NCBI GenBank assembly: GCA_964250615.1
Contig: CAXUGM010000015.1
From: Blautia sp900556555
Lineage (GTDB): Bacteria > Bacillota > Clostridia > Lachnospirales > Lachnospiraceae
Reading direction: 5' to 3' (one strand)
DNA: 64,000 bases
A program made the translations under genes and the position numbers. Of the stretch, positions 24,292 to 33,399 are shown one piece after another (within the stretch, counting starts at the first letter, position 1; the number at the start of each line of letters is the position of its first letter). The notes under the pieces are model-generated. The model ran no database searches and had not been told where the DNA came from. It worked only from the letters and a program-made list of their open reading frames with translations.

Positions 24292-25224
24292 ATGGGTAAT
24301 TCAGAACATCTGCTCAGTAAAATGAATGCACAGTACCAGAAGTTCAGCAAAGGACAGAAAAAACTGGCAGCATATATTCAGGAAAATTATGATAAGGCAG
24401 CATTTCTCACAGCGGCCAAATTAGGCGAAACCGTAGGAGTCAGTGAGTCTACGGTGGTGCGGTTTGCTATTTATCTGGGATATAAGGGATATCCGGAGTT
24501 TCAGAAGGCATTGGAGGAGCTGGTACGCACCAAATTAAACTCTATACAGAGGATGGAGGTTACTTATGGCAAGGTGCCGCAGTCGGAGATTTTGGATACC
24601 GTACTCCATTCGGATATCGATAAGATTAAGATGACATTAGACGCTGTGGATCATGAAGCCTTTGAACTGGCAGTGGAGACCATCTTACAGGCAAAGAATA
24701 TTTATATTGTGGGCATCAGAAGCTGTGCACCTCTGGCTGGCTTTCTGGCTTTTTATCTGAATCTGATTTTTGACAGTGTGCGCTTATTAAATACCAACAG
24801 TGCCAGTGAGCTGTTTGAACAGATGATCCGTATCGGAGAAGAGGATGTGATCATTGGCATCAGTTTTCCACGTTATTCTATGCGTACTTTAAAAGCACTG
24901 GAGTTTGCCAATAACAGAAATGCCAAGGTTATCACCCTGACAGACAGCATTCATTCTCCTATGAATTTGTATTCTTCCTGCAATCTCATTGCCAGAAGTG
25001 ATATGGCATCGATTGTAGATTCTCTGGTAGCACCTTTAAGTGTGATCAATGCCTTGGTAGTGGCTCTGAGCATGCGGAAGCAGAAGGATGTAGTAGCCAC
25101 TTTAGAATCTCTGGAAAAGATTTGGGATGAGTATCAGGTCTATAATAATGACGAGATTAATTTGGCAGATAACCATGAGATTCAGCTTACAGACCCAATG
25201 AAAGAGAAAAATACCAAGGATTAA
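24292..25224 (+). CDS. MurR/RpiR-family transcriptional regulator
   Basis: This 310-residue regulator has an N-terminal RpiR helix-turn-helix domain (about residues 1-80; TAAKLGETVGVSESTVVRFAIYLGYKGYPEF) and a C-terminal SIS sugar-phosphate-binding domain (about 120-260; IYIVGIRSCAPLAGFLAFYL and VIIGISFPRYSMRTL). Family members control sugar or amino-sugar use and bind a phosphosugar. It leads a run of closely spaced genes (11 bases to the next), so it may be carried along in the cmk-ispH-rpsA transcript. AGAGG lies upstream of ATG 24292. The target genes cannot be deduced from this window. Confidence 0.9.
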   Translation: MGNSEHLLSKMNAQYQKFSKGQKKLAAYIQENYDKAAFLTAAKLGETVGVSESTVVRFAIYLGYKGYPEFQKALEELVRTKLNSIQRMEVTYGKVPQSEILDTVLHSDIDKIKMTLDAVDHEAFELAVETILQAKNIYIVGIRSCAPLAGFLAFYLNLIFDSVRLLNTNSASELFEQMIRIGEEDVIIGISFPRYSMRTLKALEFANNRNAKVITLTDSIHSPMNLYSSCNLIARSDMASIVDSLVAPLSVINALVVALSMRKQKDVVATLESLEKIWDEYQVYNNDEINLADNHEIQLTDPMKEKNTKD

Positions 25225-25235
25225 AGGAGAGATTT

Positions 25236-26486
25236 ATGGCAAAAATATTGATTATCGGCGGCGGTGCAGCCGGAATGGCAGCTGCAGCTTTTTTGGGAGA
25301 AAAAAATCATCAAGTGCACTTGTTTGAGAAAAACGAAAAGCTGGGTAAAAAACTGTTTATTACAGGAAAGGGCCGCTGCAATGTAACAAACACCTGTGAT
25401 GAGGAAACTTTTTTCAAATCTGTTGTCAGCAATCCGAAATTTCTCTATAGTGCGTTTTACGGGTTTACCAATCAGGATGTGATTTCTTATTTTGAGAAGC
25501 TGGGTCTTTCGTTAAAAGAAGAGAGGGGCGGAAGGATTTTTCCGAAATCCGACCATTCTTCGGATGTGATCAAGGTTCTGGAACGCAGGATGAAGGAACT
25601 GGATGTGAAAATTCATCTGGGGAGCGAAGTGAAAGAGGTGCTCATAGAAGAAACAGAGGGAGAAAAAGCGGTTACAGGAGTTCTTCTGTCTAACGGACAG
25701 ACCGTTCAGGGGGACAGGGTGATTGTAGCAACAGGAGGAATGTCTTATCAGACTACAGGTTCCACAGGAGACGGTTACCGGTTTGCCAAAGATGCGGGAC
25801 ATAAGGTGACGGATCTTCGCTGTGCCCTGGTTCCCATGGAAACGAAAGAGGAATATGTCACCAAAATGCAGGGGCTTGCTTTAAAGAATGTCAGCTTTAC
25901 CGTAAAAGACGGAAAAAAAGTGTTGTACCAGGATTTTGGGGAATTGTTATTTACTCATTTCGGAATTTCTGGCCCGCTGGTTCTTACGGCCAGTTCTTAT
26001 ATCGGAAAAAAACTGGAAAAGAAAGAATTGCAGGGATATATTGATTTGAAAGCTGCCCTTACAGTAGAACAGCTTGATGCCAGGATTTTGCGGGAATTTG
26101 AGGCGGGCATCAACAAACAGTTTAAAAATGTGATTTCCGGAATGTTTCCTTCTAAGATGTTTCCGGTAATCCTGGAACTTTGCAAAATTCCGGCAGAGAA
26201 AAAGGTAAATGAGATTACGAAAGGGGAACGCCTGGATTTTATTTATCTTGTAAAGCATTTTCCGGTGACCATCACAGGCCTGCGTGAATTCAGGGAGGCT
26301 ATCATTACTCAGGGAGGAGTAAAAACAGGAGAAATCAATCCCAAAACCATGGAATCCAAGAAAGTAAACGGTCTGTATTTCATTGGAGAAGTGCTGGACC
26401 TGGATGCCGTAACGGGAGGGTTTAATTTACAGATTGCTTGGTCAACAGCGAGAGCCGCTGCAGAGTTTATAGAAGAGGAAGATTAA
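25236..26486 (+). CDS. NAD(P)/FAD-dependent oxidoreductase, BaiN/YhiN (HI0933) family
   Basis: The 416-residue flavoprotein starts with a Rossmann dinucleotide motif (IIGGGAAGMAAAAFLG) and has the family segments GKGRCNVTNTC, GGRIFPKSDHSSDV, ATGGMSYQTTGSTGDGY, FTHFGISGP, TQGGVKTGEINPKTMESK and GEVLDLDAVTGGFNLQIAWS. Members include BaiN, proposed to act in bile-acid 7-dehydroxylation, but most relatives have no proven substrate, so the specific role is open. It lies 11 bases after the RpiR regulator and 21 before cmk, in an apparent operon. AAGGAG precedes ATG 25236. Confidence 0.9.
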   Translation: MAKILIIGGGAAGMAAAAFLGEKNHQVHLFEKNEKLGKKLFITGKGRCNVTNTCDEETFFKSVVSNPKFLYSAFYGFTNQDVISYFEKLGLSLKEERGGRIFPKSDHSSDVIKVLERRMKELDVKIHLGSEVKEVLIEETEGEKAVTGVLLSNGQTVQGDRVIVATGGMSYQTTGSTGDGYRFAKDAGHKVTDLRCALVPMETKEEYVTKMQGLALKNVSFTVKDGKKVLYQDFGELLFTHFGISGPLVLTASSYIGKKLEKKELQGYIDLKAALTVEQLDARILREFEAGINKQFKNVISGMFPSKMFPVILELCKIPAEKKVNEITKGERLDFIYLVKHFPVTITGLREFREAIITQGGVKTGEINPKTMESKKVNGLYFIGEVLDLDAVTGGFNLQIAWSTARAAAEFIEEED

Positions 26487-26507
26487 AATAACACAAGGAG
26501 AAAAGAT

Positions 26508-27179
26508 ATGTCAGTGAATATAGCGATTGACGGACCGGCAGGAGCCGGCAAAAGTACCATAGCAAAGGCTGTGGCAAAGGAGTTGGAATTTATCTATGTG
26601 GATACCGGGGCAATGTACAGGGCAATGGCCTTGTATCTGCTGCAGCAGGGGATATCACCCAAAGAAACAGAAAAAATGGAGGAAGCCTGTGCAAAGGCTG
26701 AAATTTCTATTATTTACGAAGAAGGTGCCCAGCAGGTTCTTTTAAACGGTGAAAATGTGACCGGGCTTCTCCGTCAGGAAGAAGTGGGAAATATGGCATC
26801 GGTAAGCTCTGCAAATCCCAAAATCAGGGAAAAGCTGGTAGAACTTCAGCGGATTCTTGCATCCAGGGAAAATGTAGTAATGGATGGAAGAGATATTGGA
26901 ACCTGTGTCCTGCCAAATGCCCAGGTAAAGGTTTATCTGACCGCCAGTGCAAGAACAAGAGCTTTAAGAAGATGCAAAGAGCTGGAGGAAAAGGGTATTT
27001 CCTGTGTTCTGGAAGAAATTGAAGCGGATATTAATGAGCGTGACCACAGAGATATGACCAGGGAGATTTCACCTCTGAAACAGGCAGAAGACGCAGTGCT
27101 GTTGGATTCTTCAGACATGACCATTGAAGAAGTAAAAGAGGCGATTATTTCTTTGTACAAGAAGAGCAAAGGGGTATGA
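26508..27179 (+). CDS. cmk: Cytidylate kinase
   Basis: Cmk phosphorylates CMP and dCMP for nucleotide supply. The 223-residue size is normal. The P-loop is GPAGAGKST (residues 9-17), followed by YVDTGAMYRA, DGRDIGTCVLP, VYLTASARTRA, the lid region RDHRDMTREISPL and LLDSSDM. AAGGAG is placed before ATG 26508. It is followed 16 bases later by ispH and then rpsA; cmk-ispH-rpsA is a well-known gene order in clostridia. Confidence 0.96.
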   Translation: MSVNIAIDGPAGAGKSTIAKAVAKELEFIYVDTGAMYRAMALYLLQQGISPKETEKMEEACAKAEISIIYEEGAQQVLLNGENVTGLLRQEEVGNMASVSSANPKIREKLVELQRILASRENVVMDGRDIGTCVLPNAQVKVYLTASARTRALRRCKELEEKGISCVLEEIEADINERDHRDMTREISPLKQAEDAVLLDSSDMTIEEVKEAIISLYKKSKGV

Positions 27180-27195
27180 GAAACAGGAGGGGAGT

Positions 27196-28047
27196 ATGGA
27201 AATAAAAGTAGCAAAGACAGCGGGATTTTGTTTTGGAGTAAAACGTGCTGTAGAAAAAGCCTATGAGGTGGCTGAGAAAGCAGATGGGCCGGTATATACC
27301 TATGGACCGATCATTCACAATGAAGAAGTGGTCAGAGACTTAGAAGAAAAGGGAGTTTCGGTACTGGAAACAGAGGATGATCTGAGAAATCTACAGACCG
27401 GCACAGTGATTATCCGTTCTCATGGTGTTCCAGCCCATATTTATGAATTACTGGAAGAGAAAAAACTGGATTACGTAGATGTCACCTGTCCGTTTGTATT
27501 GAAAATCCACAGGATCGTGGAAAGAGAGAGCAAGGCAGGACGTCATATTGTGATTGTAGGAAATGCCAGTCATCCGGAGGTAGTAGGAATCCGTGGATGG
27601 TGCAAAGGACCATGCACCGTGGTCAAAAATACTGTCGAAGCAGCGGATTTTTTGGCAGAATGCCCAGAAAAAATATGTATTGTGTCCCAAACGACATTTA
27701 ATTACAATAATTTTCAAGAAATAGTTGAAATTTTAACCCAAAAGGGGTATGATAGACTTGTTTTAAATACGATTTGTAATGCAACCCAGGACAGACAGTC
27801 TGAGGCTGAGGAAATCGCAAAGCAAGCGGATGCTATGATTGTAATAGGCGGGAAGAACAGTTCCAATACTCAGAAGCTCTATGAAATCTGCAGACGCGAA
27901 TGTGAAAATACTTACTATATACAGACACTTGCTGACTTGGAATTTGATCGATTTCAATCCGTTCAATATGTAGGTATTACAGCTGGGGCTTCAACCCCAA
28001 ATAAATTAATAGAGGAGGTTTCAAAACATGTCAGAATTAAGTTTTGA
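27196..28047 (+). CDS. ispH: 4-hydroxy-3-methylbut-2-enyl diphosphate reductase
   Basis: IspH makes isopentenyl and dimethylallyl diphosphate in the last step of the MEP isoprenoid pathway. All three cluster cysteines are present: TAGFCFGVKRA (Cys12), DVTCPFV and LNTICNATQDRQ. RSHGVP and the GGKNSSNTQKL and TAGASTPN diphosphate-binding motifs are intact. At 283 residues it is the short, unfused form, and the S1 protein that is fused to IspH in some relatives is a separate gene here, overlapping by 20 bases. The ribosome binding site is AGGAGG before ATG 27196. Confidence 0.96.
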   Translation: MEIKVAKTAGFCFGVKRAVEKAYEVAEKADGPVYTYGPIIHNEEVVRDLEEKGVSVLETEDDLRNLQTGTVIIRSHGVPAHIYELLEEKKLDYVDVTCPFVLKIHRIVERESKAGRHIVIVGNASHPEVVGIRGWCKGPCTVVKNTVEAADFLAECPEKICIVSQTTFNYNNFQEIVEILTQKGYDRLVLNTICNATQDRQSEAEEIAKQADAMIVIGGKNSSNTQKLYEICRRECENTYYIQTLADLEFDRFQSVQYVGITAGASTPNKLIEEVSKHVRIKF

Positions 28048-29122
28048 ACAGATGCTGGATGAAACATTTAAAACAATCAGGAATGGAGAGGTAGTCGAAG
28101 GTACAGTCATCGATGTCAAAGAGGATGAGATTATTCTGAATATTGACTATAAAGCAGACGGTATCATTTCCAGAAGCGAGTACTCCAATGACCAGAATTT
28201 AGATTTAAGAACTGTTGTACATCCAGGTGACACAATGGAAGCAAAAGTGCTCAAACTCAACGATGGAGATGGCCAGGTACTGTTGACATACAAGAGACTG
28301 GCAGCAGATAAAGGAAATAAGAGACTGGAAGAAGCATTCGAAAACAAAGAAGTGCTTACAGCAAAAGTAAACCAGGTATTAGACGGCGGATTAAGCGTTG
28401 TTGTAGAAGAAGCAAGAGTATTTATTCCTGCAAGCCTGGTATCCGATACTTATGAAAAAGACCTGACAAAATATCAGGATCAGGAAATCGAATTTGTTAT
28501 CACAGAATTCAATCCAAAACGCCGCCGTGTGATCGGTGACAGAAAACAGCTTTTAGTAGCTAAGAAAGAAGAACTGAAGAAAGAACTTTTCGAAAGAATC
28601 CAGGCAGGAGATGTTGTAGAAGGAACTATCAAAAACGTAACAGATTTTGGTGCGTTCATTGATTTAGGCGGAGCTGATGGTCTGCTTCACATCTCTGAAA
28701 TGTCATGGGGAAGAGTTGAAAATCCAAAGAAAGTATTTAAAGCAGGAGAAAAAATCACTGTTTTAATCAAAGAAATCAATGGAGAAAAGATTGCATTAAG
28801 CCTGAAATTCGAAAATCAGAATCCATGGTTACATGCAGCTGAAAAATATGCAGTTGGAAATGTAGTAGAAGGCAAAATTGCACGTATGACAGATTTTGGT
28901 GCATTTATTGAACTGGAACCAGGTGTTGATGCACTCCTTCATGTTTCTCAGATTTCCAGAGCACACGTTGAAAAACCTTCAGATGTACTGAAAGTTGGCC
29001 AGGTGGTTTCTGCAAAGGTTGTAGACTTCAATGAAGAAGAAAAGAAAATCAGCCTGAGCATGAAAGTTCTGGAACCAGCACAGGAAGAAGCTGCTGAAGC
29101 AGAAGAAACTGTAGAAGAATAA
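28028..29122 (+). CDS. rpsA: 30S ribosomal protein S1-like, four S1 domains
   Basis: This 364-residue RNA-binding protein holds four S1 (OB-fold) repeats: about residues 17-85 (VVEGTVIDVKEDEIILNI), 100-165, 185-255 (IKNVTDFGAFIDLGGADGLLH) and 270-342 (RMTDFGAFIELEPGVDALLH). The last two are closest to the consensus. The C-terminal tail is very acidic (AEAEETVEE). Four repeats are the usual number in Firmicutes, against six in E. coli. The start lies inside the end of ispH, with GAGGAGG upstream, so the two are translationally coupled. A terminator follows. Confidence 0.93.
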   Translation: MSELSFEQMLDETFKTIRNGEVVEGTVIDVKEDEIILNIDYKADGIISRSEYSNDQNLDLRTVVHPGDTMEAKVLKLNDGDGQVLLTYKRLAADKGNKRLEEAFENKEVLTAKVNQVLDGGLSVVVEEARVFIPASLVSDTYEKDLTKYQDQEIEFVITEFNPKRRRVIGDRKQLLVAKKEELKKELFERIQAGDVVEGTIKNVTDFGAFIDLGGADGLLHISEMSWGRVENPKKVFKAGEKITVLIKEINGEKIALSLKFENQNPWLHAAEKYAVGNVVEGKIARMTDFGAFIELEPGVDALLHVSQISRAHVEKPSDVLKVGQVVSAKVVDFNEEEKKISLSMKVLEPAQEEAAEAEETVEE

Positions 29123-29133
29123 GAAATTTGAAT

Positions 29134-29164
29134 CAGCCGTCACTTAATGGTGACGGCTGTTTTT
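29134..29164. terminator. Terminator, rpsA and convergent exonuclease gene
   Basis: AGCCGTCAC pairs with GTGACGGCT around TTAATG and is followed by GTTTTT. It overlaps the 3' end of the minus-strand gene that ends at 29140 and can serve both directions. Confidence 0.75.
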
Positions 29165-30270
29165 AATACTTCGTGAAGATAGGTTTTCAGAGATTCGTCT
29201 TGTGGTTCTGGAAAGGGCCAGCTAACGTAATGCTCCCTGGAACGATAGTTTTCTTTTAAAAGCGGCAGATCCGGTGCACCAGGTGCATAGAGGAATTTAC
29301 CGCTGATTTTTTTGTAACAGGTTGTGGCTGTGGCTTTTTGCCGGTGAGAAGGTTCCAGGTAAGCGGCAATGCTTTTGTGAATTGCTTCATCTTCAAATGG
29401 CAGGTAGTAATAATTTTTATAGTCTGGATAAAAATACAGGAGGGTGCCCTCATAGAGTGGCATTTTTATTTTTGCTTTATTCTCTGTTACGGTAATGTAA
29501 CAAAATTCTGCGTTGGCAGATAAGGTCACCGGAACAGGAGTTTCCAGGGAGAGGCTGAATAAGAGCTTTGTCTCCATGGCACCATCCAGATCCAGATTAG
29601 GTTCTTGCAGTTCCTGGACATCTGTAATCTGACAGGAACCATTCAGAAGCTGTTTCAGGCTTCCGAGAGAAGTCAGAGCCAGCATGCCTTTTAAGTCATC
29701 CTCATTGTGAAGAAATAAAAGATTTAAGGTACTGGAATCCTTTGTTTTTGCATATTCTTGAAAAGCAGTTATCATTTCTTTTCCAGAGAGCTGGTCTTCT
29801 CTTGGATACCCAATCAGAAGTTCAAAAGATTTCTGTTTATGATCCGGCATTTGCCTGAAAAAAGCAGGCATGGAAAGCAGCTCTCTGTAAAGATCAAGAG
29901 AAGGAAGCTGGCTGAGGCTTTCTGTAAGGTGCAGAGCTTTGCACCGGTGCTTTAGAAAGGGGAGGTCAAAGGAGCTTCCGTTAAAGTGTACTAGACAATT
30001 TTTTGTCAAAGCAACACGGCAGAAGCTTTCTAAAACCTGGATTTCTTCTGATGGCTCTTCACTTTCTGCAAGGTATTGGGTCATTTCAAAACAAGATGCA
30101 TCAGGATTATACTGGATCAGTCCTATGAGATATACATGGCTGGTTTTAGGGCTGAGTCCTGTGGTTTCAATATCAAAGAAAAGAAGATCCAAAAAAGAAA
30201 AATTTTCTGAAAAAAACTCAAAATTTAATTCTGTTGATAGTGAACAAAGAAATTTTTTGTTTGTTATCAT
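29140..30270 (-). CDS. Ribonuclease H-like exonuclease domain protein (YprB family)
   Basis: The 376-residue protein has a DEDD-type exonuclease fold: the first acidic pair is in LLFFDIETTGLSP, a second region is LVHFNGSSFDLPFL and the third is LFLHNEDDLKGMLAL. This matches the YprB-like predicted 3'-5' exonucleases of Firmicutes, which have no firmly established substrate. I choose ATG 30270, about nine bases after AAAGGAA; the longer frame to 30300 has no good site. It is transcribed against rpsA and divergently from the rnf operon. The C-terminal third (about 260-376) has no motif I know. Confidence 0.8.
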   Translation of the reverse strand: MITNKKFLCSLSTELNFEFFSENFSFLDLLFFDIETTGLSPKTSHVYLIGLIQYNPDASCFEMTQYLAESEEPSEEIQVLESFCRVALTKNCLVHFNGSSFDLPFLKHRCKALHLTESLSQLPSLDLYRELLSMPAFFRQMPDHKQKSFELLIGYPREDQLSGKEMITAFQEYAKTKDSSTLNLLFLHNEDDLKGMLALTSLGSLKQLLNGSCQITDVQELQEPNLDLDGAMETKLLFSLSLETPVPVTLSANAEFCYITVTENKAKIKMPLYEGTLLYFYPDYKNYYYLPFEDEAIHKSIAAYLEPSHRQKATATTCYKKISGKFLYAPGAPDLPLLKENYRSREHYVSWPFPEPQDESLKTYLHEVLKTAVTIK

Positions 30271-30498
30271 TTTAACAAATTCCTTTCTGATTGTATTCAA
30301 AATAGTACTAAAAATTACTAAAAACAGCTAGTGATTTAAAGAAAAAAGTGTTATATTATATAACATAAGAAGAAATATGAATGCAGTGAATATGCATAAT
30401 GCCTCCTGCCATTATAACACAAATCAAAGGCAGTATGTAAAGCATTCAAAGTATAATCAGAGAAGAACTGATTATCATAGATAAAGGAGGGACATAAT

Positions 30499-31821
30499 AT
30501 GGCGTTTTTAACCTTCAAGGGTGGAGTTCATCCATATGATGGAAAAGAATTGTCCAAGGCAAAACCTGTGAAAGAATTTCTTCCAGGAAAAGAAATGGTT
30601 TATCCATTGTCACAGCATATCGGTGCTCCGGCACAGCCTGTTGTGAAAAAGGGAGATTCGGTACTTGCAGGTCAGAAAATCGCAGAAATGGGTGGCTTTG
30701 TTTCAGCACCGATTCACGCAACCGTGTCCGGTGTTGTGAAAGATCTGAAAAAAGTCAGAAATAATGTAGGAGCTATGGTGGATGCAATTATCATTGAAAA
30801 TGATGAAAAATATGAAACCGTAGAATTCCAGCCAGCCAAATCCCTGGATGCACTTTCCAAAGAGGAGATCATCACAAGGATTAAAGAAGGAGGAGTCGTA
30901 GGTATGGGCGGTGCAGGGTTCCCTACCCATGTAAAACTTTCTCCAAGAGAGCCTGAGAAAATTGAATATGTACTGGTAAACGGTGCAGAATGTGAACCGT
31001 ATCTGACTTCTGATTACCGTCGTATGCTGGAACAGCCGGAATGGATCATTGGTGGATTAAAGTGTATGCTGAAGCTGTTTGACCATGCAAAAGGCTGTAT
31101 CTGTATTGAAGATAACAAACCAGATTGTATTGAAAAAATCACTAAAATGGTAAAAGATGAACCAAGAATCGAGGTCTGTACTTTGAAAACCAAATATCCA
31201 CAGGGTGCAGAGCGGTGCCTGATTGCAGCAGTAAGTGGCAGAGAGATTAATTCTTCTATGCTTCCTGCAGATGCAGGTTGTGTGGTAGATAATATTGATA
31301 CCGTGTGTGCGGTGTACCGTGCCGTGATGTTTGGAGAACCGGTTATGGACCGAATTGTAACTGTGACAGGAGACGCAGTGGCAGACCCTTGCAACTTTAA
31401 TGTAAAGCTGGGTTCTTCCTTTGCTGATTTACTGGAAGCGGCTGGCGGTCTGAAACAGCCTGCAGAAAAAATTATTTCCGGCGGTCCTATGATGGGATTT
31501 GCCATGTTTGATTACCATGTACCGGTGGTGAAGACCTCTTCAGCGATGCTGTGTATGTCAAAGGATGAAGTTTCTGCCAATGAACCTACTGCATGCATCA
31601 ATTGTGGAAGATGTGTGTCAGCCTGTCCTGCAAGATTGATTCCGTCCAGGCTTGCTACCTATTCTGAGCATGGTCAGGAAGAACTTTTCGTGAAGAATAA
31701 TGGAATGGAATGTGTAGAATGTGGTTGCTGCAGCTTTACCTGTCCGGCAAAACGTCCACTTACACAGTCTGTCCGTTCTATGAGAAAGACGGTACTGGCA
31801 AACAGGAAAAAACCAAAATAG
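30499..31821 (+). CDS. rnfC: Rnf complex subunit C
   Basis: RnfC is the NADH-oxidising/reducing entry subunit of the Rnf complex, which couples ferredoxin oxidation and NAD+ reduction to Na+ or H+ export. At 440 residues it is the compact form. It has the NADH/FMN-binding region (VGMGGAGFPTHVKLSPR, VLVNGAECEPYLTSDYR) and two CxxCxxCxxxCP-type cluster motifs near the C-terminus (CINCGRCVSACPARL and CVECGCCSFTCPAKR). AAAGGAGGG precedes ATG 30499. It opens a six-gene operon in the clostridial order C-D-G-E-A-B. Confidence 0.96.
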   Translation: MAFLTFKGGVHPYDGKELSKAKPVKEFLPGKEMVYPLSQHIGAPAQPVVKKGDSVLAGQKIAEMGGFVSAPIHATVSGVVKDLKKVRNNVGAMVDAIIIENDEKYETVEFQPAKSLDALSKEEIITRIKEGGVVGMGGAGFPTHVKLSPREPEKIEYVLVNGAECEPYLTSDYRRMLEQPEWIIGGLKCMLKLFDHAKGCICIEDNKPDCIEKITKMVKDEPRIEVCTLKTKYPQGAERCLIAAVSGREINSSMLPADAGCVVDNIDTVCAVYRAVMFGEPVMDRIVTVTGDAVADPCNFNVKLGSSFADLLEAAGGLKQPAEKIISGGPMMGFAMFDYHVPVVKTSSAMLCMSKDEVSANEPTACINCGRCVSACPARLIPSRLATYSEHGQEELFVKNNGMECVECGCCSFTCPAKRPLTQSVRSMRKTVLANRKKPK

Positions 31822-31833
31822 GAGGAGAAAGTC

Positions 31834-32793
31834 ATGAGTGAATTATTACATGTTTCGTCTTCCCCTCATGTGAGGTCGAAGGTGAATACAAGCAGCATTA
31901 TGCTCACTGTACTCATAGCACTGCTGCCTTCCGCATTGTTCGGAGTTTATAATTTTGGTCCCCATGCATTGATGCTGATTTTGATTACCGTTGCAGTGTG
32001 TGTGGCCACAGAAGCTATTTATGAAAAGATTGTACATAAAAAACTGACCATACAGGATTACAGTGCAGCCGTTACAGGCTTGCTGCTTGCTTTAAACCTG
32101 CCGCCAAATGCTCCATGGTGGATTGCAGTCATTGGTGGTGTTTTTGCTATCCTGGTGGTAAAACAGTTATTTGGAGGGCTTGGACAGAACATCATGAACC
32201 CGGCTCTTGGTGCCAGATGTTTTCTGTTGATCTCTTTTACCGGAAGAATGACGAATTTTGCAGTTCCTTCCGGAGCGTGGGGCAATATTGCAGATACTGT
32301 TTCCGGTGCAACTCCGCTGGCAGCTTTGAAAGCAGGGGAGAGTGTGAACTGGGTGAATCTGTTTTTTGGAAATATTCAGGGAACCATTGGTGAAACTTCC
32401 GCACTGGCAATTCTGATCGGTGCAGCTATTTTGCTGGCAAAGGGCATCATTGATTTCAGGATTCCACTTACCTATATCGGAAGTTTTGCAATCTTTGTAC
32501 TCCTCTTTGGCGGACATGGATTTGATCTGAATTATCTTCTTTGCCATTTGTTCGGTGGTGGTTTAATGCTTGGTGCCTGGTTTATGGCAACCGATTATGT
32601 AACAACTCCGATTACAAAAAGAGGACAGTTGGTTTACGGTGTATGCCTTGGTATTTTTACAGGATTGTTCCGAATCTTCGGAGGTTCTGCAGAGGGTGTT
32701 TCTTATGCGATTATCTTCTGTAACTTGTTAGTGCCGATTATTGAGCGTTTCACTATGCCGGTAGCCTTCGGAAAAGGAGGTAAAAAAGCATGA
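31834..32793 (+). CDS. rnfD: Rnf complex subunit D
   Basis: RnfD is a membrane subunit with covalently bound FMN. The 319-residue protein has about nine to ten membrane segments, and the flavinylation motif SGATPLAAL (SGATxxA, Thr as FMN attachment site) lies near residue 155. QNIMNPALGARCFLL is typical of the family. It starts 12 bases after rnfC, and its last codons overlap rnfG by four bases. Flavinylation would need an ApbE enzyme, which is not in this window. Confidence 0.95.
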   Translation: MSELLHVSSSPHVRSKVNTSSIMLTVLIALLPSALFGVYNFGPHALMLILITVAVCVATEAIYEKIVHKKLTIQDYSAAVTGLLLALNLPPNAPWWIAVIGGVFAILVVKQLFGGLGQNIMNPALGARCFLLISFTGRMTNFAVPSGAWGNIADTVSGATPLAALKAGESVNWVNLFFGNIQGTIGETSALAILIGAAILLAKGIIDFRIPLTYIGSFAIFVLLFGGHGFDLNYLLCHLFGGGLMLGAWFMATDYVTTPITKRGQLVYGVCLGIFTGLFRIFGGSAEGVSYAIIFCNLLVPIIERFTMPVAFGKGGKKA

Positions 32794-33398
32794 AAAATAC
32801 AATTATCAAAGATGCAATGATTCTTACACTGATTACGCTGGTTGCAGGCGGTGTCTTGGGCCTGGTATATGAGATTACCAAGGAGCCTATTGCAAAACAG
32901 CAGGAAATGGCAAAACAGGAAGCTTACAAATCCGTATTTGAAGATGCAGATTCCTTTGAAGTATGCGTGGAAGAGGGCGATGGAGAGCTTGCTGCTTATC
33001 TGGCTGAAAATGGTTTCGAAGCCCAGACCATCAACGAAGTGATGGAAGCCAAGGATGCTTCCGGAGAAACTTTGGGATATGCCATTAACCTGACAACATC
33101 CGAAGGTTATGGCGGAGATATTACCTTCTCTATGGGTGTCCGTGAAGATGGCACCTTAAATGGCATTTCCATCCTGACGATCAGTGAGACGGCAGGTCTT
33201 GGTATGAATGCCACAAAAGATGAATTTAAAAACCAGTTCCAGGATAAACAGGCAGAATCCTTTGAAGTAACAAAAACAGGTGCCGCTGCGGATAATCAGA
33301 TCAATGCCATCAGTGGTGCGACAATTACTTCCAATGCAGTGACAAAAGGTGTAAATTCTGGACTGTGTGCTTTTGAATATGTAAAGGAGGGAAATTGA
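32790..33398 (+). CDS. rnfG: Rnf complex subunit G
   Basis: RnfG is the extracytoplasmic flavoprotein subunit with one N-terminal membrane anchor (about residues 8-28). The FMN-binding domain is complete: SEGYGGDITFSMGV, ISILTISETAGLG and the covalent flavin motif SGATITSNA near residue 172 (Thr attachment). The 202-residue length is normal. ATG overlaps the end of rnfD by four bases, and rnfE follows after one base, so all are co-translated. Confidence 0.95.
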   Translation: MKNTIIKDAMILTLITLVAGGVLGLVYEITKEPIAKQQEMAKQEAYKSVFEDADSFEVCVEEGDGELAAYLAENGFEAQTINEVMEAKDASGETLGYAINLTTSEGYGGDITFSMGVREDGTLNGISILTISETAGLGMNATKDEFKNQFQDKQAESFEVTKTGAAADNQINAISGATITSNAVTKGVNSGLCAFEYVKEGN

Positions 33399-33399
33399 G